Part shown: positions 44,015 to 54,361 of the stretch, in pieces
How the letters are laid out: every line of letters begins with the position of its first letter
How positions within the stretch are numbered: the stretch's first letter is position 1
NCBI RefSeq assembly: GCF_003116035.1
Contig: NZ_LGQW01000015.1
Span: 2,763,486 to 2,825,794 of the forward strand
Length of the DNA stretch: 62,309 nucleotides
From: Azospirillum sp. TSH64
GTDB taxonomy: Bacteria > Pseudomonadota > Alphaproteobacteria > Azospirillales > Azospirillaceae
Direction: 5' to 3'
Notes under the pieces: generated by a model
What the model was told of the DNA's origin: nothing
The model's database searches: none
Seen by the model: only the letters and a program-made list of their open reading frames with translations
Translations under genes and position numbers: made by a program

Positions 44015-45385
44015 ATGACCGTTTCGCCGAACGACCAGCACAAGACGGAGTCCTCCGGGGTCCTGAATTTGCTGGACGACCTGATCGCCAAGGCGCGTGC
44101 CGCCGGTGCGGATGCCGCCGATGCCGTGCTGTTCGACAGCGCATCCGTGTCCCTCGCCCACCGGCTGGGCAAGACCGAGAAGCTTGAGCGCTCCGAATCC
44201 GGCGATCTCGGCCTCAGGGTGTTCGTCGGCAAGCGGCAGGCCATCGTCTCCTCCACCGACCGCAGCGGCAAGGCGCTGGACGAACTGGTCGAGCGCGCCA
44301 TCGCCATGGCCCGCGTGGTGCCGGAGGACGGCTTCGCCGGCATCGCCGATCCGGACCAACTGTCCCGCAGCTGGCCCGACCTCGACATCTGCGATGATGA
44401 GGAGCCGTCGGCGGAAACGCTGATCGAGCGGGCGCGAATCGCCGAAGAGGCGGCGCTGGCGGTCCAGGGCGTCACCAATTCCGAAGGGGGCGATGCCGGC
44501 TGGAGCCGCTCGACCATCGCGATTGCCGCCTCCAACGGCTTCGCCGGCAGCTATGGCGTATCGCGCCAGTCGCTGTCGGCCTCTGTCCTGGCCGGCACCG
44601 GCACCGGGATGGAGCGCGACTATGACTATGACAGCAAGGTCTATGGCGCCGACCTGCGCGATCCCGCCGAGATCGGCCGCGAGGCCGGCGAGCGTGCCGT
44701 CCGCCGCCTGAACCCGCGCCGGGTGAAGAGCTGCAAGGTGCCGGTGTTCTTCGACCCGCGGGTGTCGCGCGGCCTGCTCGGCCACCTGACCGGCGCCATC
44801 AGCGGCCCCAGCATCGCCCGCGGCACCAGCTTCCTGAAGGACAGGATGGGGCAGCAGATCTTCGCGTCCTCCATCACCATCGTCGACGACCCGCATGTGA
44901 AGCGCGGCCTGCGCTCCCGTCCCTTCGATGCCGAGGGCGTCGAAGTGTCTCGGCGCACGCTGATCGAGGACGGCGTGCTGACCACTTGGCTGCTCGACCT
45001 GCGCTCCGCCCGGCAGCTCGGCCTGACCACCACCGGCCACGCCGCCCGCGGCACCTCCGGCCCGCCCGGCCCGGCCCCCGCCAACGTCTACATGGCTGCC
45101 GGCAAGCGCAGCCGCGCCGACATGCTGGCGGAGATCAAGGACGGCTTCTACGTCACCGACCTGATGGGCATGGGCGTCAATGGCGTCACCGGCGATTACA
45201 GCCGTGGCGCCGGCGGGTTCTGGATCGAGAACGGCCAGATCACCTATCCCGTCAACGAGATCACCATCGCCGGCAACCTCAAGGACATGTTCCTGAACAT
45301 GGAGGCGGCCGACGACCTGGAACTGCGCTTTGGCATGGATGCGCCGACCGTGCGCATCGACGGCATGACCATCGCCGGTATGTAG
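44015..45385 (+). CDS. pmbA: PmbA/TldD family metalloprotease subunit (TldE)
   Basis: 456 residues. TldE/PmbA-type: ESGDLGLRVFVGKRQAIVSS, a Gly/Ser-rich middle, VFFDPRVSRGLLGHL, and C-terminal TTGHAARGTSGPPGPAPANV and TDLMGMGVNGVTGDYSRGAG then FWIENGQITYPVNEITIAGN. PmbA lacks the zinc site and pairs with TldD to form a heterodimeric protease that matures peptide antibiotics and degrades CcdA; tldD is not in the window. Ribosome site GGAGAG before ATG 44015. Terminator hairpin follows. Confidence 0.93.
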   Translation: MTVSPNDQHKTESSGVLNLLDDLIAKARAAGADAADAVLFDSASVSLAHRLGKTEKLERSESGDLGLRVFVGKRQAIVSSTDRSGKALDELVERAIAMARVVPEDGFAGIADPDQLSRSWPDLDICDDEEPSAETLIERARIAEEAALAVQGVTNSEGGDAGWSRSTIAIAASNGFAGSYGVSRQSLSASVLAGTGTGMERDYDYDSKVYGADLRDPAEIGREAGERAVRRLNPRRVKSCKVPVFFDPRVSRGLLGHLTGAISGPSIARGTSFLKDRMGQQIFASSITIVDDPHVKRGLRSRPFDAEGVEVSRRTLIEDGVLTTWLLDLRSARQLGLTTTGHAARGTSGPPGPAPANVYMAAGKRSRADMLAEIKDGFYVTDLMGMGVNGVTGDYSRGAGGFWIENGQITYPVNEITIAGNLKDMFLNMEAADDLELRFGMDAPTVRIDGMTIAGM

Positions 45386-45395
45386 CCGTTGCTTA

Positions 45396-45415
45396 GGGCG
45401 GAGGCAGCTCCGCCC
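45396..45415 (+). other. Hairpin just after pmbA
   Basis: GGGCGGAG-gcag-CTCCGCCC, perfect 8-bp stem 10 bases after the pmbA stop, without a T-run. Confidence 0.5.
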
Positions 45416-45429
45416 GTCTCTTCATCGTT

Positions 45430-45444
45430 TGGCATCGTTCTTGC
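45430..45444 (+). promoter_or_regulatory. Sigma-54 (RpoN) -24/-12 promoter candidate for the ammonium transporter gene
   Basis: TGGCAT-CGTTC-TTGC matches TGGCAC-N5-TTGC at all but one base, with the invariant GG and GC correctly 10 bases apart. It lies 156 bases before the amt start. RpoN/NtrC control of ammonium transport under nitrogen limitation is well known in Azospirillum and relatives. Transcription would start near 45455, inside the following hairpin. Confidence 0.65.
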
Positions 45445-45450
45445 GCAGAC

Positions 45451-45484
45451 AGCGGGCAACCCAAAGCGGGTTCGCCCGCTTTTT
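45451..45484 (+). terminator. Rho-independent terminator (pmbA) or leader attenuator (amt)
   Basis: AGCGGGC-AACCC, loop AAAGC, GGGTT-c-GCCCGCT then TTTTT. It ends pmbA transcription, but also overlaps the expected start of the sigma-54 transcript. Confidence 0.75.
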
Positions 45485-45599
45485 GTGCTGCATTTCCGCC
45501 ACTCTGCCTGTCCAAACGTCAGCCGCGCCCTTGCGCACATCTGCCTGATCTGTTAGCAATCTGCCGCTTTTTTGGGCGAAATGCTGAAGGTTTGTGCAA

Positions 45600-46826
45600 A
45601 TGGATGCGGCAAAGACGGGTGGCGACGTCCTTTTCGTGCTGATGGGCGCGGTGATGGTGCTGGCGATGCATTGCGGCTTCGCCCTGCTGGAGGTCGGGAC
45701 GGTCCGGCGCAAGAATCAGGTGAACGCGCTGGTGAAGATCCTGTCGGACTTCGCCATGTCGACCATCGCCTATTTCTTCGTCGGCTATGCCGTGGCCTAC
45801 GGCATCGATTTCTTCGCCGACGCCCACACGCTGGTCGGCAAGGGAAGCGGCGGCTTCGCGGCCTATGGCTACGACCTCGTGAAGTTCTTCTTCCTGGCGA
45901 CCTTCGCCGCCGCGGTGCCGGCCATCGTCTCGGGCGGCATCGCCGAGCGCGCCAGGTTCTGGCCGCAGGCCGGCGCCACGCTGGCGCTGATCGCGCTGTT
46001 CTACCCTCTGCTGGAAGGCACGGTCTGGGGCACTCGCTTCGGCCTGCAAAGCTGGATGGCCGCGACCTTCGGCCAGCCCTTCCACGACTTCGCTGGATCG
46101 GTGGTGGTGCATGCCTTCGGCGGCTGGGTGGCGCTGGGTGCAGTGCTGAATCTCGGCAACCGCCGCGGCCGTTACCGGCCCAACGGCTCGCTGATCGCCA
46201 TTCCGCCGTCGAATATCCCTTTCCTGGCGCTGGGCGCCTGGGTGCTGTGCGTGGGCTGGTTCGGCTTCAACGTGATGAGCGCCCAGGTGCTGGACGGCGT
46301 GACGGGTCTGGTAGCGCTGAACTCGCTGATGGCGATGGTCGGCGGCATCGTCACCTCGCTGGTGATCAGCCGCACCGACCCCGGCTTCGTCCACAACGGC
46401 GCGCTGGCCGGTCTGGTGGCGGTCTGCGCCGGGTCCGACGTGATGCATCCGCTGGGCGCGCTGGTCACCGGCGGCATCGCCGGCCTGCTGTTCGTCTGGG
46501 CCTTCAACAAGTGCCAGATCGACTGGAAGATCGACGACGTGCTGGGCGTCTGGCCGCTGCACGGTCTGTGCGGCCTGACGGGCGGCCTGCTGGCCGGCAT
46601 CTTCGGGCAGGAGGCATTGGGCGGCCTGGGCGGCGTGTCCATCCTCAGCCAGATCGTCGGTACGCTGGGCGGCGCCGGCTTCGGTCTGGCCTCGGGTCTG
46701 GCGGTCTACGGCCTGCTGCGCGTCACCGTCGGCATCCGCCTCGATCCCGAGCAGGAATACAAGGGCGCCGACCTGTCGTTGCACCACATCACCGCCTACC
46801 CGGAGGAGGACGCGCCCGGCATGTAA
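45600..46826 (+). CDS. amt: Ammonium transporter (Amt family)
   Basis: 408 residues, ~11 helices. Family signatures: [14 protein letters not shown] at helix 1, [33 protein letters not shown] (first pore His) and [19 protein letters not shown] (second pore His), plus [19 protein letters not shown]. It lacks a cleavable signal and the long N-terminal helix of enteric AmtB. The start ATG 45600 follows GAAGG; GTG 45594 is in frame. No glnK is adjacent, unlike the usual glnK-amtB pair. A sigma-54 promoter candidate upstream agrees with nitrogen control. Confidence 0.93.
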   Translation: MDAAKTGGDVLFVLMGAVMVLAMHCGFALLEVGTVRRKNQVNALVKILSDFAMSTIAYFFVGYAVAYGIDFFADAHTLVGKGSGGFAAYGYDLVKFFFLATFAAAVPAIVSGGIAERARFWPQAGATLALIALFYPLLEGTVWGTRFGLQSWMAATFGQPFHDFAGSVVVHAFGGWVALGAVLNLGNRRGRYRPNGSLIAIPPSNIPFLALGAWVLCVGWFGFNVMSAQVLDGVTGLVALNSLMAMVGGIVTSLVISRTDPGFVHNGALAGLVAVCAGSDVMHPLGALVTGGIAGLLFVWAFNKCQIDWKIDDVLGVWPLHGLCGLTGGLLAGIFGQEALGGLGGVSILSQIVGTLGGAGFGLASGLAVYGLLRVTVGIRLDPEQEYKGADLSLHHITAYPEEDAPGM

Positions 46827-46938
46827 TGCGCCGCGCACAACGCCGCCGCCCCTTGGGCGACTCTTGCTTTGCCGGGGCGGCGGCTTTAGTGTCCGGCGCG
46901 AACTCCTCCCCCTCACGACGCCGGATTTTGACCGCCCC

Positions 46939-47624
<686 letters not shown>

Positions 47625-47628
<4 letters not shown>

Positions 47629-49850
47629 GCGCTGAAGCTACCAGGGCGCAGGAGCGTCCGGTCACCGTCGAACTCGCCAAGGAGTTCGGCCTGTCCGCCG
47701 AGGAGTACCAGAACGCCCTGGACATCCTGGGCCGCACCCCGACCTTCACCGAGATGGGCATCATCTCGGTCATGTGGTCGGAGCATTGCTCCTACAAGTC
47801 GTCGAAGGTTTGGCTGAAGACGTTGCCGACCACCGGCCCGCAGGTGATCTGCGGCCCCGGCGAGAATGCCGGCGTGGTCGACATCGGCGACGGCGACGCC
47901 GTCATCTTCAAGATGGAAAGCCACAACCACCCGTCCTACATTGAGCCCTTCCAGGGCGCGGCGACGGGCGTCGGCGGCATCCTGCGCGACGTGTTCACCA
48001 TGGGCGCGCGCCCCATCGCCAACATGAACGCGCTGCGTTTCGGCTCGCCCGACCATTCCAAGACCCGCCATCTGGTGTCGGGCGTGGTCGCCGGCATCGC
48101 CCATTACGGCAATTGCGTCGGCGTGCCGACCGTGGGTGGCGAGACCAACTTCCACCCGGCCTTCAACGGCAACATCCTGGTCAATGCCATGACCGTGGGT
48201 GTCGCCAAGACCGACAGGATCTTCTATTCGGCCGCCGCCGGCATCGGCAACCCGGTCGTCTATGTCGGATCCAAGACCGGCCGCGACGGCATCCACGGCG
48301 CCACCATGGCGTCGGCCGAGTTCACCGAGGACTCGGAGGAGAAGCGCCCGACCGTGCAGGTCGGCGACCCCTTCACCGAGAAGCTGCTGATCGAGGCCTG
48401 CCTGGAGCTGATGGAGACGGACGCCATCGTCGCCATCCAGGACATGGGAGCCGCCGGCCTGACCTCGTCGTCGGTCGAGATGGCCGGCAAGGGCGGCCTG
48501 GGCATCGAACTGACGCTCGACACCCTGCCGATGCGCGAAGAGGCGATGACGCCCTATGAGATCATGCTCTCCGAAAGCCAGGAGCGCATGCTGATCATCC
48601 TGAAGCCCGGCCGCGAGGAGGTGGCGAAGGCCATCTTCGACAAGTGGGAGCTGGACTTCGCCGTCATCGGTCACCTGACCGACACCGGCAACCTCGTCAT
48701 CAAGATGTATGGCGAGACCTGGTGCGACATGCCGATCGCCCCGGTGTCCAACGCCGCCCCGGAATACAACCGTCCGTGGGAGCCGACGCCGAAGGCTTCG
48801 GATGTCGCCGACAGCGTGTTCGACGGCTATTCCGAGGAACTGGGCGACACGCTGACCAAGCTGTTCGGCTGCCCCGATCTGGCCTCCAAGCGCTGGATCT
48901 GGGAGCAGTATGACAGCCTCGTCGGCGGCGACACCCGCTTCATGTCGGGTCAGGCCGACGCCGCGGTCGTCCGCGTGCCGGGCCAGACCAAGGCGGTCGC
49001 CATCACCACCGACTGCACCCCGCGCTACTGCCTCGCCGACCCGGTCGAGGGCGGCAAACAGGCCGTGGCCGAGGCGTGGCGCAACCTGTCGGCGGTGGGC
49101 GCCCTGCCGCTCGCCATCACCGACAACATGAACTTCGGCAACCCCGAGAAGCCGCGGATCATGGGCCAGTTCGTCGGCGCCGTTCAGGGCATCGGCGAGG
49201 CCTGCAAGGCGCTGGACTTCCCGGTCGTGTCGGGCAACGTCTCGCTCTACAACGAGACCAACGGCGAGGCCATCCTACCGACCCCGGCCATCGGCGGCGT
49301 CGGCATCATGCCGGACGCGATGATCGCCGTGGGCGTTGCCTTCAAAAATGAAGGCGACGTGATCCTCGCCGTGGGCGAGACGAAGGGCCACATCGGCCAG
49401 TCGATCTTCCTGCGCGAGATCCTCGGCCGCGAGGAGGGGGCACCCCCGCCGGTCGATCTGGCGGTTGAGCGTCGCAACGGCGACTTTGTCCGCGGACTGA
49501 TCCACGAGGGTCTGGTGGTGTCGAGCCACGACGCGGCCGACGGCGGCCTGATCGTCACCATCGCCGAGATGGCGCTGGCCGGCGGCATCGGCGCCTATCT
49601 GACCGGCTTCGACGGGCAGCATGTCCGCGCGCTGTTCGGCGAGGACCAGGGCCGTTACGTCCTGGCCGTCCGTCCGGACGTCGCCGCGACGGTGCAGGAG
49701 AAGGCCAAGGCCGCCGGCGTTCCGGTCACCGTGCTGGGCGAAACCCGCGGCACGTCGCTGTCGGGCCGCGGCGGCGAGATCGTCTCGCTGAAGCGTCTGC
49801 GCGAGGCGAACGAAGGCTGGCTGCCGGCCTACATGTCTGCCGAGCTGTAA
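47625..49850 (+). CDS. purL: Phosphoribosylformylglycinamidine synthase synthetase subunit PurL (small type)
   Basis: 741 residues, the small PurL that works with PurQ and PurS. Motifs: [36 protein letters not shown] (nucleotide site), [38 protein letters not shown], and in the second half [14 protein letters not shown] and [23 protein letters not shown]. Makes FGAM from FGAR, ATP and glutamine-derived ammonia. The start is GTG 47625, inside purQ, indicating coupling. A terminator follows at 49908. Confidence 0.97.
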
Positions 49851-49907
49851 GACGGCCGGGTCGTAAGGAAAACGGCCAAGCCCGATCAAGGTGACTGATC
49901 GAGATCG

Positions 49908-49946
49908 ACGGGGCTGCTTCATGCGAAGCGGCCCCGTTTCTTTTTC
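49908..49946 (+). terminator. Rho-independent terminator after purL
   Basis: ACGGGGCTGCTTC-atgc-GAAGCGGCCCCGT then TTCTTTTT, 58 bases after the purL stop. Confidence 0.88.
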
Positions 49947-50068
49947 CGGCTGGGGAGCGGCAGGCGCCTTCCGCCGTTCATGCTCTGTCGTGTACAGACC
50001 GGAAAATCGCGTTAAACTCGCCGTTCCAAAGGGTCGGATCGGCATATGAGCGCGCCTGGAGGCGGGGA

Positions 50069-50893
50069 ATGGGGTTTTCAGTCACCTTTTGGGGCGTGCG
50101 CGGCACCATTCCCTGCCCAATGGCCTCGCATCTGGGGTTCGGTGGCAACACCTCCTGCGTCGAAGTGCAGGCGGGCAAGCAGCGGATCATCATCGACGCC
50201 GGCACCGGGCTGCGGATGCTGGGGCGCAAGCTTCTGGCCGAAGGGGTGACCGGCGCCACGCTGCTGTTGAGCCACACCCATCTCGACCACATCAGCGGCT
50301 TTCCCTTCTTCGCGCCGGCCTACACCAAGGGTTTCGGTCTTCGCGTCATCTCCGGCCATCTCAACGGCGGTCCGGACATCGAATCGGTGATGGCGCGCCA
50401 GATGGAGCGGCCGCTGTTTCCGGTGCCGCTGCGCACCATGGGTGGCGATCTCAGCTTCCTCGAGGTGCCGCCCGGCCACAGCTTCAAGCTGGAGGGCGGG
50501 GTGCGCATCCACACCGCGGCGCTGAACCATCCCGACGGCGCCACCGGCTACCGGATCGAGTATCAGGGACGGTCGGTCGCCTATGTCACCGACACCGAAC
50601 ATGTGCCGGATCACCCCGACCGCAACATCCTGAACCTTGTCGACGGGGTGGATCTGCTGCTCTACGACTCGACCTACACCGATGAGGAATGGCGGCAGCG
50701 GATCGGCTGGGGCCACTCCACCTGGATGGAAGCGGTGCGGATTGCCCGCGCGGCCCATGTGAAGACGCTGGGCCTGTTCCACCACGATCCCGACCACGAC
50801 GACGCGACGATGGAGCGGATCGAGGCGGCGGCCAAGGCAGAGTTCGCAAATTGCTTTGCCGCGCGCGAAGGAACCACCATTTCCCTCGACTGA
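50069..50893 (+). CDS. MBL-fold metallo-hydrolase
   Basis: 274 residues. Metallo-beta-lactamase fold with THLDH in LLLSHTHLDHISGFPFF (H69-x-H71-x-D73-H74), then NHPDGATGYRIEY, AYVTDTEH (bridging Asp) and LYDSTYTDEEW. N-terminal GVRGTIPCPMASHLGFGGNT is the PhnP/ElaC-like subfamily (PF12706) start often annotated in alphaproteobacteria near cyclic nucleotide or regulatory domains. Probably a phosphodiesterase-like hydrolase; substrate unknown. Ribosome site GGAGGCGGGGA just upstream. Confidence 0.9.
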   Translation: MGFSVTFWGVRGTIPCPMASHLGFGGNTSCVEVQAGKQRIIIDAGTGLRMLGRKLLAEGVTGATLLLSHTHLDHISGFPFFAPAYTKGFGLRVISGHLNGGPDIESVMARQMERPLFPVPLRTMGGDLSFLEVPPGHSFKLEGGVRIHTAALNHPDGATGYRIEYQGRSVAYVTDTEHVPDHPDRNILNLVDGVDLLLYDSTYTDEEWRQRIGWGHSTWMEAVRIARAAHVKTLGLFHHDPDHDDATMERIEAAAKAEFANCFAAREGTTISLD

Positions 50894-50915
50894 CATTCCC
50901 TGTGCATCGGGCATT

Positions 50916-52151
50916 ATGACCGCAACCATCCTGATTCTGTTCGCCGCCACCTATCTGGGCATGGCGCTGGGCGGCTTTCCCGGCCTGCGCATCGACCGCA
51001 CCGGCATCGCGCTGGTCGCAGCGATCCTGTTGCTGGCGACCGGGGCGCTGGATACCGCCGCCGCCGTGTCGGCCATCGACTTCCCGACGATCTTCATCCT
51101 GCTGGGTCTGATGATCCTGTCGGCGCAATATGCCGGCAGCGGCTTCTACGACTGGTGCGCGCTGAAGGTGGCGCAGGCGGCGAAGTCGCCGGCGCGGCTC
51201 CTTGCGGTGATCGTGTTGGTCGCCGGCGGGCTGTCGGCGGTGCTGGCGAACGACGTGGTCGTCTTCGCCATGACGCCGATGCTGTGCCTGGGCCTCCAGG
51301 CGCGCAAGCTGGACCCGCGGCCCTACCTGATCGGGCTGGCGGGCGCCGCCAACGCAGGATCTGCGGCGACGATGATCGGCAACCCGCAGAACATCCTGAT
51401 CGGGCAGGTCGGGCATCTCGATTTCTGGCGCTTCCTGGCGATCTGCGGCGGACCGGCGCTGGCCGCCATGGCCATCGCCTATGCGACCGTCTGGCTGGTC
51501 TGGCGCGGCCGTTTCGGCATGCCCCAGGAAGGGCACGAGGGCGTCGTGCAGGCGGCGCCGAAGCTCGACCGCTGGCAGTTGGGCAAGGCGGTGGCGGCGA
51601 CGCTCGTTCTGCTGATCCTGTTCACCCGCGACATCCCGCAGGAGCATGCGGTGCTGCTGATCGCCGGCATCATGATGGTGAGCCGCCGCATGGCCAGCCG
51701 CGACATGCTGGGTATGGTCGACTGGCACCTTCTGGTGCTGTTCGGCGCGCTCTTCGCGATCAACCATGCGCTGGGCCTGACCGGCATCCCGACGGCGCTG
51801 GTCAACGACCTGAGCGCGGCCGGATGGCTTCCCGACCGGCTGGCGGTGATGCTGCCGCTGTCGCTGGCCGGCAGCAACACCATCGGCAACGTTCCGGCGG
51901 TGATCCTGCTGCTGGCCGCTTGGCCGTCGCCGCCGGAAGGGGCGCTCTATGGGCTGGCGCTGCTGTCGACCCTCGCCGGCAACCTGCTGCTGCCGGGCAG
52001 CCTCGCCAACATCATCGTGGCGGAACGGGCGGCCGCGGCCGGCGTCAAGCTGGGGTTCGTCGAACATGCGCGCTGCGGCGTGCCGATGGCGCTGCTGTCG
52101 ATGGCGGTGGCGGCGGTCTGGCTGTGGGCCGGCGGGTGGATGGGGCTGTGA
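50916..52151 (+). CDS. ArsB/NhaD-type anion permease (SLC13-related)
   Basis: 411 residues, ~11 helices. Pattern of the CitMHS/ArsB/NhaD (ion transporter) superfamily: IDFPTIFILLGLMILSAQYA, VLANDVVVFAMTPMLCLG and AGSAATMIGNPQNILIGQ in the first half, mirrored by HLLVLFGALFAINHALG, AGSNTIGNVPAVILLLA and GNLLLPGSLANIIVAERA. Substrate (arsenite, sodium, dicarboxylate) cannot be read. ATG 50916 (MTATILILF) lies 23 bases after the MBL gene, so the two may be co-transcribed. Confidence 0.88.
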   Translation: MTATILILFAATYLGMALGGFPGLRIDRTGIALVAAILLLATGALDTAAAVSAIDFPTIFILLGLMILSAQYAGSGFYDWCALKVAQAAKSPARLLAVIVLVAGGLSAVLANDVVVFAMTPMLCLGLQARKLDPRPYLIGLAGAANAGSAATMIGNPQNILIGQVGHLDFWRFLAICGGPALAAMAIAYATVWLVWRGRFGMPQEGHEGVVQAAPKLDRWQLGKAVAATLVLLILFTRDIPQEHAVLLIAGIMMVSRRMASRDMLGMVDWHLLVLFGALFAINHALGLTGIPTALVNDLSAAGWLPDRLAVMLPLSLAGSNTIGNVPAVILLLAAWPSPPEGALYGLALLSTLAGNLLLPGSLANIIVAERAAAAGVKLGFVEHARCGVPMALLSMAVAAVWLWAGGWMGL

Positions 52152-52274
52152 CGGACAGGCTGTGACCTGTGATCGGCGCGTGACTTTCGGAACCGCAAGC
52201 CCCTTCTGCCGGGTGCGACAAATGGGGTACTCTGTTCGGAGCGCCATTGTCGTGCGCCGGGGTGGGGGAGCGCT

Positions 52275-53495
52275 GTGGGTCTGGTCGGCCAATTCCTTGA
52301 ATTTATCGAAAGTGCCCCGAACCAGTCGCTGCGATCGCTCAGCGATCGGGTGCTGCGCAAATGCCGCGAGCTGACCGGTGCCGAGGCCGGCACGGTCTTC
52401 ATGCTGCGCGGGCAGGGACGACACCGGCATCTCGATGCTGTCAGCGTGCAGAACGACGTGATCCGCGCCAGGCCGACGCTGTTTTCGGTGCCGGTCAGCC
52501 AAGCCTCCATCGTCGGCTATGTCGCCGCGACCGGCGAGACGCTGCTGCTGGCGGATGCCTATGCCATTCCGGCGGACCGGCCCTACAGCTTCAACTCCGC
52601 CTTCGACCAGCGCACCGGCTTCCGCACCCGGTCCATCATGGCCTTCGCATTGAAGGGGTTCCGTGACCGGCCCATCGGCGTGGTGCAGTTGATCAACCGC
52701 CGCCCGCTGGAGGGGCCACCGGCCTTTCTGCCCGATCACGAGCAGATGATCGCCCCGGTCAATCACATCGTCGGGCGGGCGCTGGAACGCGCTGCAACGC
52801 TGGAGCGGCTGACCGAACGCAACCGCGCCCTGACCAAGGAGCGCCGCCGTGTCGCCGAACTCCAGGCGGAGACGGAGCGTGCCTTCATGGTGTCGGTCAA
52901 TCTGCTGGCCCGCGCCGCCGAGGTGCATGACGAGGACACCGGCAACCACATCCTGAGGGTCAACGAATACTCTTACCTGCTGGCGACCTGGGCCGGCTGC
53001 AGCCGCGCTTTCTGCCGGGAGATCCGGTTTTCCGCCGCCCTGCACGATGTCGGCAAGATGAGCGTCGATCAGGCGGTCCTGCACAAGCGGGGCCGGCTCG
53101 ACGAGCGCGAACTTGCCGAAATGCGGCGCCATCCGGTCTATGGCCACGACATCCTGGTCGCATCGGACCGGCTGAAGATGGCCGCCGAGATCGCGCTGTA
53201 CCATCACGAGCAATGGGCCGGCACCGGCTATCCGTTCGGCCTGAAGGGCGAGGCAATCCCGCTCGCCGCCCGCATTGTCGCCATTGCCGACTGCTATGAC
53301 GCGCTGCGCAGCGCCCGGCCCTACAAGCCGTCATTCAGCCATGAGAAGACGGTGGACATCCTGCTGAACGGTGACGACCGTCTGAATCCCAAGGTCCATT
53401 TCGATCCGCGCCTGCTGGCGCTGTTCGCCGCCCGCCATGCGGAGTTCGGCGATATCTGGGAGCGGCTGAAGGATCAGGAAATGCAGGATGCCTGA
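52275..53495 (+). CDS. GAF-HD-GYP domain phosphohydrolase
   Basis: 406 residues. GAF domain (~15-170), a short coiled coil (ERNRALTKERRRVAELQAET), then HD-GYP (~210-390) with HDEDTGNHILRV, LHDVGKMSV (His257, Asp258, Lys261) and HHEQWAGTGYP (310-320). HD-GYP proteins hydrolyse cyclic di-GMP. The usual HHExxDGxGYP Asp is Ala here, which may affect GGDEF partner or metal binding but leaves the main HD ligands. The GAF would sense a small ligand. The start is GTG 52275 after GGGGGAG. Confidence 0.9.
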   Translation: MGLVGQFLEFIESAPNQSLRSLSDRVLRKCRELTGAEAGTVFMLRGQGRHRHLDAVSVQNDVIRARPTLFSVPVSQASIVGYVAATGETLLLADAYAIPADRPYSFNSAFDQRTGFRTRSIMAFALKGFRDRPIGVVQLINRRPLEGPPAFLPDHEQMIAPVNHIVGRALERAATLERLTERNRALTKERRRVAELQAETERAFMVSVNLLARAAEVHDEDTGNHILRVNEYSYLLATWAGCSRAFCREIRFSAALHDVGKMSVDQAVLHKRGRLDERELAEMRRHPVYGHDILVASDRLKMAAEIALYHHEQWAGTGYPFGLKGEAIPLAARIVAIADCYDALRSARPYKPSFSHEKTVDILLNGDDRLNPKVHFDPRLLALFAARHAEFGDIWERLKDQEMQDA

Positions 53496-53508
53496 GGGCT
53501 GACGAAAG

Positions 53509-53549
53509 AGGGCCGGGGCGGGTGGTCAACGACCTCCCGCCCCGGCCCT
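53509..53549. terminator. Long hairpin between convergent HD-GYP and DedA genes
   Basis: AGGGCCGGGGCGGG and CCCGCCCCGGCCCT, a perfect 14-bp stem with a 13-base loop, no T-run. Confidence 0.75.
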
Positions 53550-53581
53550 GTCTCAGGCTCAACCGCGCTCAGGCGCGGGAG

Positions 53582-54193
53582 TCACTCGGCCGGGTTGGTC
53601 GCGGCGAGCGCGCGGCGGCGGACCCACCGGATGCTCTTGATCGCGAGCCACAGACCGCCGATGGCAAGACCGGTCAGCAGCAGGATCTTCGGTCCATCCT
53701 CACCGATGGCGGCGGCGGCCTCACCGAACAGGTAACCGGCGCCGGCGAAGCTCCAGGCCCAGATGCCGGCGGCGATGAAGTTCCAGAACAGGAAGCGCGA
53801 CCACGGCATCCCCGAGGTGCCGATGGCGACCGACGCGATGTTGCGGACGCCGTAGAGGAAGCGGAAGACCAGGATGAAGGCGACGCCGTACTTCTCCAGC
53901 CAGCCCAGCACCCGGCAGGCGTGGGCATCGGCGGAGGGGAAACGGGCCAGCGCCTTCTTGCCCCAACGGCGGCCTAGCCAGAACCAGACCTGATCGCCCA
54001 GGAAACTGCCGACCCACACCGACCCGACCAGCCAGTAAAGATTGACGATACCGAGCTTGGCGCCCATCCCGCCAAAGATTACAAATGTTTCACCTTCAAA
54101 AAAGGCCCAGACAAAGGCCATCGGGTAAAAGGCGTTCCCCCATTCCTGCAACCACGAAATCCAGTCCAAAGCTCCCTCCGGGAGACGTCGCAT
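53582..54193 (-). CDS. DedA family membrane protein
   Basis: 203 residues, about four to five helices with the DedA/VTT pattern: AFFEGETFVIFGGMGAKLG, GSFLGDQVWFWLGRRWGKK and the re-entrant motif FRFLYGVRNIASVAIGTSGM then PWSRFLFWNFIAAGIWAWSF. DedA proteins are now linked to undecaprenyl-phosphate or phospholipid flipping and membrane energetics. Convergent with the HD-GYP gene. Confidence 0.92.
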   Translation of the reverse strand: MRRLPEGALDWISWLQEWGNAFYPMAFVWAFFEGETFVIFGGMGAKLGIVNLYWLVGSVWVGSFLGDQVWFWLGRRWGKKALARFPSADAHACRVLGWLEKYGVAFILVFRFLYGVRNIASVAIGTSGMPWSRFLFWNFIAAGIWAWSFAGAGYLFGEAAAAIGEDGPKILLLTGLAIGGLWLAIKSIRWVRRRALAATNPAE

Positions 54194-54329
54194 GTGGGTT
54201 CGGCGTGCCCGGCGGCGCTTTGATACCGCTTTATTGTGCGATGCGGCATGTAAAGCGTGGGCTGGAAGGGATCATGACATAAAGCCGTGTGGTTTGTCTC
54301 GGAAACTTTATTGACGAAGGGACGCACCC

Positions 54330-54357
54330 GGCAGTGAGACTGGGGCAGTGAGACTGG
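54330..54357. repeat. Perfect tandem 14-mer
   Basis: GGCAGTGAGACTGG occurs twice without a gap (54330-54343, 54344-54357), 4 bases outside the 3' end of the neighbouring small gene. Confidence 0.7.
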
Positions 54358-54361
54358 CGTG

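Noticed and set aside
46856..46876. Second sigma-54 promoter candidate before purQ
   Set aside because: TGGGCG and TTGC are only 4 bases apart instead of 5, and the -24 box is poor.
50586..53213. 875-codon open frame on the minus strand
   Set aside because: Antisense to the MBL, permease and HD-GYP genes; composition (poly-Arg/His/Gln/Asp) is that of a GC-rich shadow frame.
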